Positions 35,895 to 45,023 of a stretch of DNA of 64,000 nucleotides are shown here, in pieces. Each line of letters opens with the position of its first letter. Within the stretch, counting starts at the first letter, position 1. Source of the stretch: Bradyrhizobium sp. 190 (GTDB lineage Bacteria; Pseudomonadota; Alphaproteobacteria; Rhizobiales; Xanthobacteraceae); contig NZ_JADPJL010000005.1 of assembly GCF_023073415.1 (NCBI RefSeq), positions 124,001 through 188,000 of the forward strand, given 5' to 3'. Below the pieces are notes generated by a model that was given only the letters and a program-made list of their open reading frames with translations, was not told the DNA's origin and did not search any database. The position numbers and the translations under genes were made by a program.

Positions 35895-37439
35895 ATGGAC
35901 GACAAGATCATCGTTAGCAACCGTGCTGCGTTAACGGCCAAGTATGGCAGTGCCGGTGTTGGGAAGATCAAGCAGGCTGTCACAGCCCTGATCGCGGCCG
36001 ATGAAAAGCGCGGCATCAAGACCCGTCTGGTATATCTGGACACCGCGGCCGCCATGAAGAATTTTAGAGGCAAAGCCGTGACCGATCCCGCGGACGCGCG
36101 CCAGAACAAGGAAGCGATTGATGCGATTTTCAAAACCGGAGATCCGGACTACCTGATGATCCTGGGTGCTGCCGACGTGGTCCCTCATCAGGATATGACC
36201 AACCCTACATTCGTGCCCAACGACGACCCGGACAGGTTTGCGTACGGCGACTTGCCCTATGCGTGCGATACGCCATATTCGCGAGACATCGCCACATTCA
36301 AGGGGCCGACCCGTGTTGTGGGACGACTTCCGGACCTTACGAGAAAGACCGGCCTAAACGGACAGAAGCCCGCATCACCCGCATACCTTGTTTCGGTGCT
36401 CGGATTTGCGGAGAAATTCAAATCGCGCGATGTCGCCGAGTACGGCAAGTTCTTCGGCTTGTCGACGCACTCCTGGCGCAAGTCCACTGAGCTTAGTCTC
36501 TCCAACACCTTCGGCAATCACGGCGCGCTTACGATTGCTCCGCCGAGCGGCCCAACGCATTCGGCTGCCCGCATCGCGCCGCTCGCTCATTTCATCAACT
36601 GCCACGGAGGCCAGACGGATCCGAATTTCTACGGCGAAAAGGGCAACTCTCAGCCGATATCGCTCACCAGCGATGGCATCGCAAAGAAGATCAAGCCCGG
36701 AACGGTGGCTGCCGTCGAGTGCTGCTACGGTGCTGAGCTTTACGACTCGGTCACGCTCGGGCTGCCGATACCGATCTGCCAGCGATACCTCATTCAGGGG
36801 GCCTACGGATATTTCGGCAGTAGTACGATCGCCTATGGCCCCGCGGACGGGAATGGGGCGGCTGACCTCATTACCCAGTACTTCCTTGCGGCGGTGCTTG
36901 GCGGAGCATCTATCGGACGTGCGGCGCTTATGGCGCGCCAGCAATTCGTTGCGCAGACGGGCGAGCTCGATCCGGTGGATCTCAAGACGCTTGCGCAGTT
37001 TAGTTTGCTGGGCGATCCGTCGATCACTCCAGCGGTAGTTCCTAGCCCAACCAGTGTTCCAAAGGGCGTCGATGCCGAACAAGGCGAGCGTCAAAGCCGG
37101 CACCTGCGCCGCGCAAAACTGCGCGCAGTTGGCCAACTGCTTCAGGAAAGCAAGCCCACTGCATCCAAGAAGGCGCGCAAGGTGCGTAAGTCCGAAACCG
37201 TCCGCAAGGCGCTCAGCAATATTGCGAAGGAAGCCGGGATCGGGAGCAAGAGGGAGTTTATGGCCTTCGACGTCAAGACGCCCAAAGGAGCGCGTCCACG
37301 CGGCAGCAAGGCGGTTCCGGCAGCATCGCATTATTACGTTGCTGTGTATCGACCGAAAAAGGAGTATTCCAGCGTGGCGGCCGTGGCCAAGGAAGTCAGC
37401 GGCCGGATCGTTGGATATCGAATCTATGCGGAAAAATAG
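35895..37439 (+). CDS. Caspase-like peptidase of the C25 (gingipain) type
   Basis: A 514-residue cytoplasmic protein without signal peptide. The central part (about 80-380) has a C25 peptidase layout: the strand and turn DYLMILGAADVVPHQD, then GRLPD, the catalytic His237 in FINCHGGQTD, the catalytic Cys276/Cys277 in AVECCYGAEL, and the closing FSLLGDPSITP. Gingipains are secreted; this one is not and lacks their C-terminal sorting domain, so it is an orphan intracellular caspase-like protease. The C-terminal 130 residues are Lys/Arg-rich and may bind nucleic acid or a partner. A GGGAGG site precedes the ATG. The stop overlaps the next small gene. Confidence 0.8.
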   Translation: MDDKIIVSNRAALTAKYGSAGVGKIKQAVTALIAADEKRGIKTRLVYLDTAAAMKNFRGKAVTDPADARQNKEAIDAIFKTGDPDYLMILGAADVVPHQDMTNPTFVPNDDPDRFAYGDLPYACDTPYSRDIATFKGPTRVVGRLPDLTRKTGLNGQKPASPAYLVSVLGFAEKFKSRDVAEYGKFFGLSTHSWRKSTELSLSNTFGNHGALTIAPPSGPTHSAARIAPLAHFINCHGGQTDPNFYGEKGNSQPISLTSDGIAKKIKPGTVAAVECCYGAELYDSVTLGLPIPICQRYLIQGAYGYFGSSTIAYGPADGNGAADLITQYFLAAVLGGASIGRAALMARQQFVAQTGELDPVDLKTLAQFSLLGDPSITPAVVPSPTSVPKGVDAEQGERQSRHLRRAKLRAVGQLLQESKPTASKKARKVRKSETVRKALSNIAKEAGIGSKREFMAFDVKTPKGARPRGSKAVPAASHYYVAVYRPKKEYSSVAAVAKEVSGRIVGYRIYAEK

Positions 37440-37699
37440 TGGGAAACAGCAGCGATAGTCCCGAGAAAGTTGATGGGTTGACCGGCACCGTAGCGCGGGG
37501 ATCGTTCGGCGAAGGCAGCAAAAGTGAGCGAGAGGCGATCTGGTTGGAAGCGGACGGCCGTCGCTTAGTATTGAGGCGCAAGGGCGGGCCAAGCTTCGGA
37601 GATCAATCGCTCGAAAAATATGTAGGCAAGCGCGTGAAGTGTGACGGCTTTGTCGTCGGCTACACGCTGCTCGCTGAGCGGATCGAAACACTGGGGTAG
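37439..37699 (+). CDS. Small protein of unknown function, coupled to the caspase-like gene
   Basis: An 86-residue product starting at a GTG whose first base is the last base of the preceding TAG. The predicted strands VDGLTGTVARGS, EAIWLEADGRRLVLRR and KYVGKRVKCDGFVVGYTLLAERI look like a small beta-barrel, possibly OB-like, but I do not recognise a family. The overlap implies co-translation with the caspase-like protease, so it may be its regulator, inhibitor or substrate adaptor. That role is inferred from position only. Confidence 0.65.
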   Translation: MGNSSDSPEKVDGLTGTVARGSFGEGSKSEREAIWLEADGRRLVLRRKGGPSFGDQSLEKYVGKRVKCDGFVVGYTLLAERIETLG

Positions 37700-37748
37700 A
37701 CGAGGCGTTTTACGGGATCGGTTCTGACGCATCCGGAGAGGGGGGCAG

Positions 37749-38873
37749 ATGGCGCGCGCAGGAAAACGCAAGAACGTCAGGAAGGCCTCGCGGGCCAAGG
37801 GCCGAGCCGGAAAGGTGACTGCGAAAGCGGCTGCGAAGTCCGTTCCGGCTACGGGGCCCGTTACGCTCGACGAGGCAAGGGCGCTGGCCCAGGCAAAGCA
37901 GCCAAAGTTGGCAATGCGGGCCGTGCGGAAAACAGCGGCGCCCCCGGCATCACCTGCGGCGGTTGGCGCCGAGCGCGAAAAGTTGAAGAAGGAACAGCGC
38001 GACGAACGGGCGCAGCGTATTCGCGAGTACAAGGCGACGATGGAGATCATGAAGCGGCGCGGCGCCCGGTCGCCGCGGCCAAAAAGCACCAAAGCGCGGG
38101 ATGGCGAACCGACGGCGAAGGACGGCGGATCGTTCGAGCCGCTGCAGATCTTCGCCGAGGGTGATTCCTGGTTCGATTATCCGGTCCCCTTTTTCGGAGG
38201 TGGTATCATCCCTCGGCTGGAAGATCGGCTCGGTGTGCCGATCCTGAATCTGGCCAAGGCGGGCGATGAGGTTCGCTACATGCTCGGAGTTGAGGAGCGT
38301 GCGGTGCTCACGGAGAACCTCAGCAATGGCAGCCCAGCGGGAGATCCTTGGGACGTGCTGCTCTTTTCGGGCGGCGGCAATGATATCGTGGACAACCCCA
38401 TGGCGCTGTGGGTCAAGGACTGGAATCCGGCGCTTCCCCCGGCTGCACTCATCCACAAGGCGCGCTTCGACGCGGCTCTCGCATTGGTGCGCGCCGGTTA
38501 TGAGGACGTGATCGAATTGCGAAACGAGCTCAGTCCGACCACGCAATTGGTCTTTCATGGCTACGACTTTGCAATTCCTGACGGCCGCGGAATCTGCGGG
38601 TTCGGTCCATGGCTCAAGCCCACATTCGAACTACGGAAGTTCCCAACGCGTGCGGCGATGGAGGCTGTGGTCAAGGCCATGCTTCAGCAATTCGCGGCGA
38701 TGTTGGACTCGCTGGCTGGTCCGACGGTCACCTTCGTCAACGGCCAGGGTACGTTGGTCCCCCAGCCCAGCTCCTGGCACAACGAACTTCATCCTGCGCG
38801 CCGGGGATTTGAAAGATTTGCCGACATTTTTCACGTCAGGCTGAAGGCGCTTTTCCCCGATCGCGTCGCATAG
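37749..38873 (+). CDS. SGNH/GDSL hydrolase-like protein with basic N-terminal tail
   Basis: A 374-residue protein. Residues 1-125 are Lys/Arg/Ala-rich and disordered-looking (MARAGKRKNVRKASRAKGRAG and following), with a short coiled coil near 75-100. Residues 130-374 form an SGNH hydrolase with all four blocks: Ser140 in AEGDSWFDY, Gly172 in AKAGDE, Asn211 in GGGNDI and His348 in ELHP. Such enzymes are esterases, lipases or acetyl-hydrolases. There is no signal peptide, so it acts inside the cell. It lies 49 bases after the small gene and completes a three-gene unit with the caspase-like protease. Confidence 0.82.
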   Translation: MARAGKRKNVRKASRAKGRAGKVTAKAAAKSVPATGPVTLDEARALAQAKQPKLAMRAVRKTAAPPASPAAVGAEREKLKKEQRDERAQRIREYKATMEIMKRRGARSPRPKSTKARDGEPTAKDGGSFEPLQIFAEGDSWFDYPVPFFGGGIIPRLEDRLGVPILNLAKAGDEVRYMLGVEERAVLTENLSNGSPAGDPWDVLLFSGGGNDIVDNPMALWVKDWNPALPPAALIHKARFDAALALVRAGYEDVIELRNELSPTTQLVFHGYDFAIPDGRGICGFGPWLKPTFELRKFPTRAAMEAVVKAMLQQFAAMLDSLAGPTVTFVNGQGTLVPQPSSWHNELHPARRGFERFADIFHVRLKALFPDRVA

Positions 38874-38900
38874 CACTTGGTTCGGTCATCCGGACCCTTG

Positions 38901-40217
38901 TTACGTGCCGGCAGTACCCCGCCTGGACATGGCACGCAACCGGCCGAGGCCCGTCTCGATCGAACCCCGCGTCGAACGGGTCAATAACCACGTGCTCAAC
39001 CACGATGTCCGTCCGGCAATTGCTGCCGCGCTGATTCCGGACGAGGTTGCCGGATTGGCGAGGGCTGTCGGACCCACATGGGTCGGCGAAAGGAGATTTC
39101 GGGCCGCGTCCATCGCCGGCTTCTCGATCCAGCGATAGGTCAGCGCGGCAACGGGAACTACGAGCACGGTAAGTATGATCGCGGGCAACATCGCCTGTCC
39201 CGGCGTTCCCAGCAGCATCAGCTTCTCGTCATTGTGCCAGCCTACCAGATTGAGATGGGCCTTTTGCCCGACGAAAGAGACTCCCATCTTCGTCACCTGA
39301 AACAAGAAGGTGTGGAGCATGTAGATCGAGTAAGACCACAAACCGAGTTTTTGCAGAATGGACGAACGCAATATTTTCGAAACAGCGCCCTGATCGTACG
39401 AAAAAATGTAAATGACGATCATTGCGAGCAGCGGATACGCATAGTGCGACGGGCCCCATGGTCGGGTTGCAGCAAACGCAATGACCAACACCACACAGCA
39501 GGCCTCCCATAAATTCGGCGCCGTCAGTTGGTCGTCCGAACGCGCTCGCAGACCATACGCCAGGCAGCCCGCGAAGAAGCCGAACATGGCCCGCAGGATG
39601 CCCCAGTCGGCCGAGACAAACAGCGTGTCTGGCGACACCTGGTAGAGCAGCGCCCCGACCGCCAGACAAAGTGCGAGGAAGATCCCATAGCGCTGGCGCG
39701 GGAAAAGCAGGACGACCGTCGCGAACAGGATCGACACGTAGAACTCGACGGCCGCACTCCAGGCGGGGCCATTCCATGACAATCCAGCGTGCAGATTAAA
39801 AGATTGCAGAAACAGGGTGTTCGTGACGACCTCCCAGAGCGAGCGTCCCGGACCGAAGGCCTGGGAATCCAGCGCGAACGTGGTATCGGCACGGCTGAAG
39901 ATGAACTTGCCGGTTTCAAGTCCGACGAACAGGGTCAACATCACGATGTGCAACGGCCAAAGGCGGGCAAACCTCATCGCCACAAACCGGATGGTCTCGG
40001 CGCGATCGTTGAGACGTTGGCCATAAGCGTGACAGAGCACGAAGCCGGATAGGGCGAAGAACATGTCCACGCAAAATTGCAGATTGGCGAATGAGCCGAT
40101 GTCTTTAAGAGCATGGTAAACGGGGACGTGGAACAGAACCACGAGCAGCGCACAGACGCCACGCAGTGCATCGAGTGCCTCAAAACGAGCCACAATCGCA
40201 GATTTTGTTCCCGACAT
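38901..40217 (-). CDS. Acyltransferase 3 family membrane protein (OafA/YrhL type)
   Basis: A 438-residue integral membrane acyltransferase with about ten hydrophobic helices. It has the family opening RFEALDALRGVCALLVVLFHVPVYHAL (with the conserved His), the FALSGFVLCHAYGQR loop with FARLWPLHI, and the late SYSIYMLHTFLF. It acylates surface polysaccharide or lipid headgroups. The last 65 residues are a polar extension. The ATG at 40217 is where homology begins; a long open frame further upstream is antisense to the P450 gene and was ignored. Confidence 0.9.
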   Translation of the reverse strand: MSGTKSAIVARFEALDALRGVCALLVVLFHVPVYHALKDIGSFANLQFCVDMFFALSGFVLCHAYGQRLNDRAETIRFVAMRFARLWPLHIVMLTLFVGLETGKFIFSRADTTFALDSQAFGPGRSLWEVVTNTLFLQSFNLHAGLSWNGPAWSAAVEFYVSILFATVVLLFPRQRYGIFLALCLAVGALLYQVSPDTLFVSADWGILRAMFGFFAGCLAYGLRARSDDQLTAPNLWEACCVVLVIAFAATRPWGPSHYAYPLLAMIVIYIFSYDQGAVSKILRSSILQKLGLWSYSIYMLHTFLFQVTKMGVSFVGQKAHLNLVGWHNDEKLMLLGTPGQAMLPAIILTVLVVPVAALTYRWIEKPAMDAARNLLSPTHVGPTALANPATSSGISAAAIAGRTSWLSTWLLTRSTRGSIETGLGRLRAMSRRGTAGT

Positions 40218-40421
40218 GGTACATCTTCTTCTATGGTTCTTTCCGGTTGTATTTCTGTCAGCAAAAGCGGGGCCACAAACCTGGCAAGGCCGGGATCGAA
40301 CCCGAATGTTTCGAACCGGGGCATGGTGCCGGTGAGAGACGTCGTGTCCCCGGCCATTGCGCCGATCATGTTGCGCACCACCTTGATGCATGGGCGTGAA
40401 AGAGACCGTGAGGGTGTGCCG

Positions 40422-41630
40422 ATGGCAGAGTTCGTGGATTTCGCCAGCGAGGCATTTTTTCGTGATCCGCAGGCCGGCGTCGCGAGCTTGCGCGCCGCCG
40501 GTCCGGTCGTCGCGACGAAGTTTCCGATCATAGGCCGCGTCTGGGTTACCACGACCTACGAGGCGGCGGCGCGCGTGCTGAAGGACAGCACGTTGTTCAC
40601 GCTGCGCAAGGAGGGTGGCGCAGTTGTCGGCCTGCCCTGGTGGATGCCGAAATTCATCGCGACATTCGCCAACAACATGCTGACGATGGACGAGCCGGAT
40701 CACACGCGGCTGCGAAGTATCGTCGACGAGGCGTTCCGTCGCCGCGCGGTCCTCGACATGGAGCCGCACATCCGCGCCATCGCCGATCGCCTCGCCGATG
40801 AATTGTTCAGCGAAGGCAGCCCCGCCGATCTGGTGCAGCGTTACGCGCGGATGCTGCCGCTTGCGGTGATCTGCGAGCTGCTCGGCCTGCCGCCGGCTGA
40901 CCGGCCGAAATTCATCGCCTGGGCCAACTCGATGGCGCATCTCACCAATGCATTCGGCTTTCTGCGGTTGATCGGCGGCCTTATCAAGATGCGGCGCTAT
41001 CTGCGAGAACGCCTGTGGCTCGCCCGTGAAAAGGGCGGCGAAGGATTGATCGCGGAACTCGTGCGCGTCGAGCAGGAGGGCGGACGCATCACGCCGGATG
41101 AGATGGTCTCGATGGTGTTTCTGCTGCTCGGCGCCGGCTCCGAGACCACGACGCATCTGATCAGCGGATCGGTGTTCGAATTGCTGAAGGATCCGGATCG
41201 CCGCGACTGGCTCGCGGCGGACTGGAGCCGCGCGGGGCTTGCGGTGGAAGAATTCCTGCGCTTCGTCTCGCCGGTGCAGTTCTCAAAGCCGCGCTACGTG
41301 CGCCAGGACGTCGATATCGAGGGCGTGAAATTGAAGAAGGGCGATCGGGTCATGGCGATGATCGTCGCCGCCAACCTGGACAAGGAAGCCAATGAGTGCC
41401 CCGAACGGCTCGATCTGGAGCGGCGGCCGAACCGGCATCTATCGTTCGGAACAGGAATTCATCTCTGTCTCGGTCACCAGCTCGCGCGGATCGAAGGAAT
41501 TTGCGCACTGCAGGCGCTGTTCACGCGCTGGCCGGGATTAAAGCTGGCGGTTGAGCCGTCGCAAATTCATTGGAGGAGGCGGCCCGGCATTCGCATGATC
41601 GCGGAGCTGCCTGTGATGGCCGGCGTTTGA
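40422..41630 (+). CDS. Cytochrome P450
   Basis: A soluble 402-residue bacterial P450. It has the I-helix oxygen-activation motif GAGSETTTHL, an ExxR pair in VEEFLRF, and the haem-binding loop SFGTGIHLCLGHQLA with axial Cys349. Substrate and redox partners are unknown; no ferredoxin or reductase gene is adjacent. The ATG at 40422 follows GAGGGTG. The gene ends 33 bases before the left end of the genomic island, so it is the last chromosomal gene on that side. Confidence 0.93.
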   Translation: MAEFVDFASEAFFRDPQAGVASLRAAGPVVATKFPIIGRVWVTTTYEAAARVLKDSTLFTLRKEGGAVVGLPWWMPKFIATFANNMLTMDEPDHTRLRSIVDEAFRRRAVLDMEPHIRAIADRLADELFSEGSPADLVQRYARMLPLAVICELLGLPPADRPKFIAWANSMAHLTNAFGFLRLIGGLIKMRRYLRERLWLAREKGGEGLIAELVRVEQEGGRITPDEMVSMVFLLLGAGSETTTHLISGSVFELLKDPDRRDWLAADWSRAGLAVEEFLRFVSPVQFSKPRYVRQDVDIEGVKLKKGDRVMAMIVAANLDKEANECPERLDLERRPNRHLSFGTGIHLCLGHQLARIEGICALQALFTRWPGLKLAVEPSQIHWRRRPGIRMIAELPVMAGV

Positions 41631-41663
41631 CGAGGGCGGCTAAGAGGAAAGGGCCGACAAGTC

Positions 41664-41680
41664 TGGCTGGGGAACTAGGA
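41664..41680. repeat. Left attachment site of the genomic island
   Basis: TGGCTGGGGAACTAGGA is an exact 17-bp copy of the 3' end of the tRNA-Gln gene at 63491-63507, in the same orientation. The flanking bases differ on both sides. It marks the distal crossover point left by a tRNA-targeting tyrosine recombinase. Confidence 0.88.
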
Positions 41681-41743
41681 CCCTACGCGAAAGGCTCCGA
41701 AACCCTAGAAATACTGCAACATAAGGTCTATACCAACACCTGC

Positions 41744-41778
41744 GTTGGGGGCGATCCGTTGGGGGCGCCGTTGGGGGC
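41744..41778 (+). repeat. Triple GTTGGGGGC arm-type repeats, left end
   Basis: GTTGGGGGC occurs at 41744, 41758 and 41770, spaced 14 and 12 bases apart and just upstream of the integrase start codon. A matching triplet lies at the right end of the island. The distance from the attachment core is 63 bases. They are probably integrase arm-binding sites and may also allow the integrase to repress itself. Confidence 0.75.
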
Positions 41779-41784
41779 AGGGGC

Positions 41785-43170
41785 ATGAACGTCATTCTAA
41801 GGTCGGAAAAAGGTGGCGGCGATCGGCGCTATCTAACCCAGCCCCGAGGCGAAGGGACGACTTGGTATGCTGTCGCTGAAGTTCCTAGGAGTTTGCGGCG
41901 CGCCATCGGAAAGAAGCGGCTTCTGAGGTCCCTGGAGACGATCGACCTTCGTGTGGCCCGCGTTGCCCGCTGGAATGCAGTCGCGGACTTGAAATCCCAG
42001 ATTGCCGGACACCGGACGCCCGGACCCGAGGATCAGGACCCCTTGCTTTTGGAGGCCATGGCTCTGCGGGAGGAATTTGTGAGGGCGGATGCCGCGCGGC
42101 GCAATGACCTCATGTATCAAATCACGGACCGCGCCGAAGAGATCGACCTAGCGGCGGGTGGCACTCGGGACGATTACGAACCCTTCGAAGACCCCCGGGC
42201 GGCCAGCAAGCGGGCCACCGAGTTTGTCCAACTGGCCGCAGCAAAGGCCACTCCGGCCGATCTTTACGTTGAGCGGTGGCTTTCGGCTTCCACTTACAGC
42301 GAGCGCACTAAAGCTGATGCCCGCACGGCACTAGCGCAGTTTAAGGAATGGTGCACGAAGGCAAGCCAAGGGTTCTTTATCGAGACAACCACCGATCGGG
42401 TTGCTGCCGATTTTCGCGATGAGGCTTTCGTCAAGGCTGGTGTCCATTTCAAGACAGCGAACAAAAAGCTATCCGCCTTGCGGCAATACTGGGGTTGGCT
42501 CGACCGAAGCTTTGGTGTGAAGTCGAACCCTTGGATGCGCAAATCGCTTCCTAAAGCCAAGGCTCACAGGATCGCGCAAGATGGTCCAATGGGCGCGGAG
42601 CGGCCGTTTACGGACGACGAGGTTCGCACTCTCCTCGCTGGCCCCGCGGATACCGATTTGGCCAACGTCATGCGGATTGCGGCCTTGTCGGGAATGCGCC
42701 TTGATGAGATCGGGCAGCTTCGTGTCGGTGATTGCCGCGACAACTCCGTCAGTGTCACACGCAGCAAATCCGCGGCGGGTGTTCGCACCATTCCGATTCA
42801 TTCGGCGTTGCGGTCGAAGATTGCGCAACTCATGGGTAAGCGTGATGCCACGGCATATTTATTCCCGGACTTTCAGGACACCGGTTGGGACGGCAACCGC
42901 ACCATGGCGCTCTCCAAGCGGTTCACTTACTACCGCATAAAACTCGGCGTGCATGACAAAAGGCCAGGAGCACGGCGATCAAAGGTGAACTTCCATAGCT
43001 TCCGGCGTTGGTTTGCGACGAAGGCTGAAGATGCCGGACACAGAGAGAACGTCGTGGCAGACATTATGGGCCACGAAAGCGAGGTCGGGATTACCTTCGG
43101 GCTCTATTCGAACGCTCAGTTGAAGCGGCTGAAGATGGCCTGTGTGGAATCGGTCAAGCTTCCGCTTTAG
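41785..43170 (+). CDS. Tyrosine-recombinase integrase of the island
   Basis: A 461-residue phage-type integrase. The N-terminal half contains an arm-binding region and a core-binding SAM-like domain (about 155-245). The catalytic domain shows Arg305 (SGMRLDEIGQL), His404 and Arg407 (NFHSFRRW), His430 (IMGHE) and the nucleophile Tyr441 (GLYS). It sits immediately inside the left attachment site and reads into the island, and the arm-type repeats overlap its promoter. It should catalyse insertion at the tRNA-Gln 3' end. All catalytic residues are present, so the element may still be mobile. Confidence 0.94.
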   Translation: MNVILRSEKGGGDRRYLTQPRGEGTTWYAVAEVPRSLRRAIGKKRLLRSLETIDLRVARVARWNAVADLKSQIAGHRTPGPEDQDPLLLEAMALREEFVRADAARRNDLMYQITDRAEEIDLAAGGTRDDYEPFEDPRAASKRATEFVQLAAAKATPADLYVERWLSASTYSERTKADARTALAQFKEWCTKASQGFFIETTTDRVAADFRDEAFVKAGVHFKTANKKLSALRQYWGWLDRSFGVKSNPWMRKSLPKAKAHRIAQDGPMGAERPFTDDEVRTLLAGPADTDLANVMRIAALSGMRLDEIGQLRVGDCRDNSVSVTRSKSAAGVRTIPIHSALRSKIAQLMGKRDATAYLFPDFQDTGWDGNRTMALSKRFTYYRIKLGVHDKRPGARRSKVNFHSFRRWFATKAEDAGHRENVVADIMGHESEVGITFGLYSNAQLKRLKMACVESVKLPL

Positions 43171-43921
43171 TGCGCTCCTCACGGAAAAGGCGCTGGTTTG
43201 CCAGGGTTGCCATGCGATCAAATTCGGAAACGCAATCCCTCATCCAATCGGTTGTAGCTTTGCCAAAGTCATATGACGGAATATGCGGATGCTGAAGGCT
43301 TAGACGTCTTTGAACTTGGGCACCCGACATCTTATCGATAACGCTTGCGAATTCCGAGGTAATTGATGCCGGCATGAAAATGCGCTGTTCGCGAAGAACT
43401 AAGCGGGCCTGATAGATATCAGTTTCCGCCAAGGACACGGTGCGCCAGTTTATGACCTTAGCGTACTCCTTTTCGCGATCGGTCGCGTTCAGTAGCATCT
43501 CCTTTTCTCGCTCATCTAAGTCCGATGATGCCATAAAGCTTGTCAGGTCGTCTGCGGACATGGTGCTAAAGCGCGGGATTGTCATCATTTGGCCCGTGCA
43601 AGTGTTCGTCGAAAGCCAAGCTTTAACGAACGCCTTCCAAACCGCTTCGGTAGCAGCGAATTCCATTTCGTTTGAGCGCCGGCCACGATCGCCAAGGTGA
43701 TTGAGTTGTTCTCTGAGAAGCTCCAGTTCACGGCTCTGCGAGGATTTTATGCGTTCAAGTTCGTGACTTTGCTGGGCCTTAAATCCTTCCAGAGCCTTGT
43801 TAGTTCTAAATTGAAACAGCGCCTCTCCGAGTTTGGTAGGCAGGAGGAGCGTAGCGCCGATGAGGCCGCCGATCGCCGATACAATCCAAGGGGAAATCTG
43901 CGTCCACAGCTCGTGCATCAT
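43154..43921 (-). CDS. Membrane-anchored coiled-coil protein, unknown function
   Basis: A 255-residue product with one N-terminal transmembrane segment (about 10-28, SPWIVSAIGGLIGATLLLP). A long charged coiled coil follows (about 38-85, ALEGFKAQQSHELERIKSSQSRELELLREQL), then a helical domain with no recognised family. It is the third gene of a minus-strand operon, overlapping the previous gene by four bases, and its 3' end overlaps the convergent integrase by 17 bases. I cannot assign a function. Proteins of this shape can act as membrane sensors or scaffolds. Confidence 0.75.
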   Translation of the reverse strand: MMHELWTQISPWIVSAIGGLIGATLLLPTKLGEALFQFRTNKALEGFKAQQSHELERIKSSQSRELELLREQLNHLGDRGRRSNEMEFAATEAVWKAFVKAWLSTNTCTGQMMTIPRFSTMSADDLTSFMASSDLDEREKEMLLNATDREKEYAKVINWRTVSLAETDIYQARLVLREQRIFMPASITSEFASVIDKMSGAQVQRRLSLQHPHIPSYDFGKATTDWMRDCVSEFDRMATLANQRLFREERTKAEA

Positions 43922-44466
43922 TGGCCATCTAAGGTTCGTAGCGCCGAGATAAGTAGTACCCTACGTATGCCGTAAAGCAGTTGAAATTGGTCATTGATGC
44001 TCTTGATGTCGAGACGTTTCGCGAGCGCTTTGAGATCGGCATCCTCGTTGAAGATAGCTGCGAGGCTGATGAATCCCGCAGCTTCAGCTCGAAGATCACC
44101 TCTCTGTTGTACCATGGCCAAGTCTGAAGCTCTCTTCGCGCAGGTCGATAATGTGTCTTTCAGCTGATGCCTGGCGTACTCGGGTGTATTAACGAGCCGC
44201 GAAAGTTTGGCAACATCGGTTGTGTTGCTCTCTTGCTGAACCCACGCGTCTTCAGCCGGAGTATTTGATGGCAAAGCCGTCAATAAGTCACGACAGAATG
44301 CCGTGAAAAGCTTAGTCAGCTCTGCCCTGGCCGAAGCATCGAAAGGCTTCCCAGAGAAACCAAATTTCAGGATTTGAGAATAGGCCGTTGGGGATTGCGC
44401 GTAACTGGGCCCCACTAGCAGGAGAAGTAGGCCGATCGTTGCAGACCATCGGTTAATCGATATCAT
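43918..44466 (-). CDS. Exported protein of unknown function
   Basis: A 182-residue product with a clear signal peptide (MISINRWSATIGLLLLLVGPSYAQ). The mature domain is mostly helical, with two cysteines (FCRDLL and STCAKRA). Start and stop overlap the neighbouring genes by four bases each (ATGA), so it is the middle gene of a tightly coupled three-gene operon. No family recognised. Confidence 0.75.
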   Translation of the reverse strand: MISINRWSATIGLLLLLVGPSYAQSPTAYSQILKFGFSGKPFDASARAELTKLFTAFCRDLLTALPSNTPAEDAWVQQESNTTDVAKLSRLVNTPEYARHQLKDTLSTCAKRASDLAMVQQRGDLRAEAAGFISLAAIFNEDADLKALAKRLDIKSINDQFQLLYGIRRVLLISALRTLDGQ

Positions 44467-45023
44467 CGTTGAGCTACCTGGGCGCGATGGTTCTTGATCA
44501 TCACTGCTGTCACATCGGCCGGATAGCACAGCGGGGTCGCTCCGCCCGGACGGCTATATGCGCTACGGCTCCCGCAGCTTCGGCCATTGCGCATCCGATC
44601 ATCCGGGCAGGCGCACGGTCGGCCGCGGGTGTAATAGGCGCGACGGCTTTCTGCCACGATCAATGCTGCGATCGCTGCCCCGGTTAAGACTTCTGCGGTT
44701 CGCTTAGTGGGCGACGATGGGGCTGTTTCGGATTTGCCGACAGCAACTTGCCCGGCCTCAGCGTTTGACGGCTGCGTCCTTTGAGGTGCCAATGTCGCGA
44801 CATTTGCTTTCGGAAGGGAAGTCTCCCTGAAGTGGCTCTCGGTACTCGATAGCCGCACCATTTGCGGGGGCTGACTGGGCGTTTTGGCTTTCGGTAAATC
44901 ACTTGCTACGTACGCCGCTGGCAAATCCGCAAGGGAAGCATTTGTTGGCTTCGGATCAGCCGGCCGCGTTACGGCGTAGGCAAAAAAGACAATCCCAAAG
45001 AGCAGGAAAAATAGGCCGCGCAT
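44463..45023 (-). CDS. Membrane-anchored protein with a cysteine-rich C-terminal motif
   Basis: A 186-residue product beginning MRGLFFLLFGIVFFAYAVT, an N-terminal membrane anchor or signal. A Pro/Ala/Ser-rich linker and a second hydrophobic stretch (TGAAIAALIVA) follow. The C-terminal 50 residues hold four cysteines in the order GRPCACPDD, GRSCGSRSAYSRPGG and PLCYPADVT. I remember this motif from rhizobial hypothetical proteins but know no function. The start at 45023 has a GGGGGAG site. It is first in the minus-strand operon and divergent from the phosphatase-kinase operon. Confidence 0.72.
   Translation of the reverse strand: MRGLFFLLFGIVFFAYAVTRPADPKPTNASLADLPAAYVASDLPKAKTPSQPPQMVRLSSTESHFRETSLPKANVATLAPQRTQPSNAEAGQVAVGKSETAPSSPTKRTAEVLTGAAIAALIVAESRRAYYTRGRPCACPDDRMRNGRSCGSRSAYSRPGGATPLCYPADVTAVMIKNHRAQVAQR

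Noticed and set aside
38901-41156. Full 751-codon minus-strand frame
   Set aside because: Only the part up to 40217 is acyltransferase-like. The upstream 300 codons are antisense to the P450 gene.
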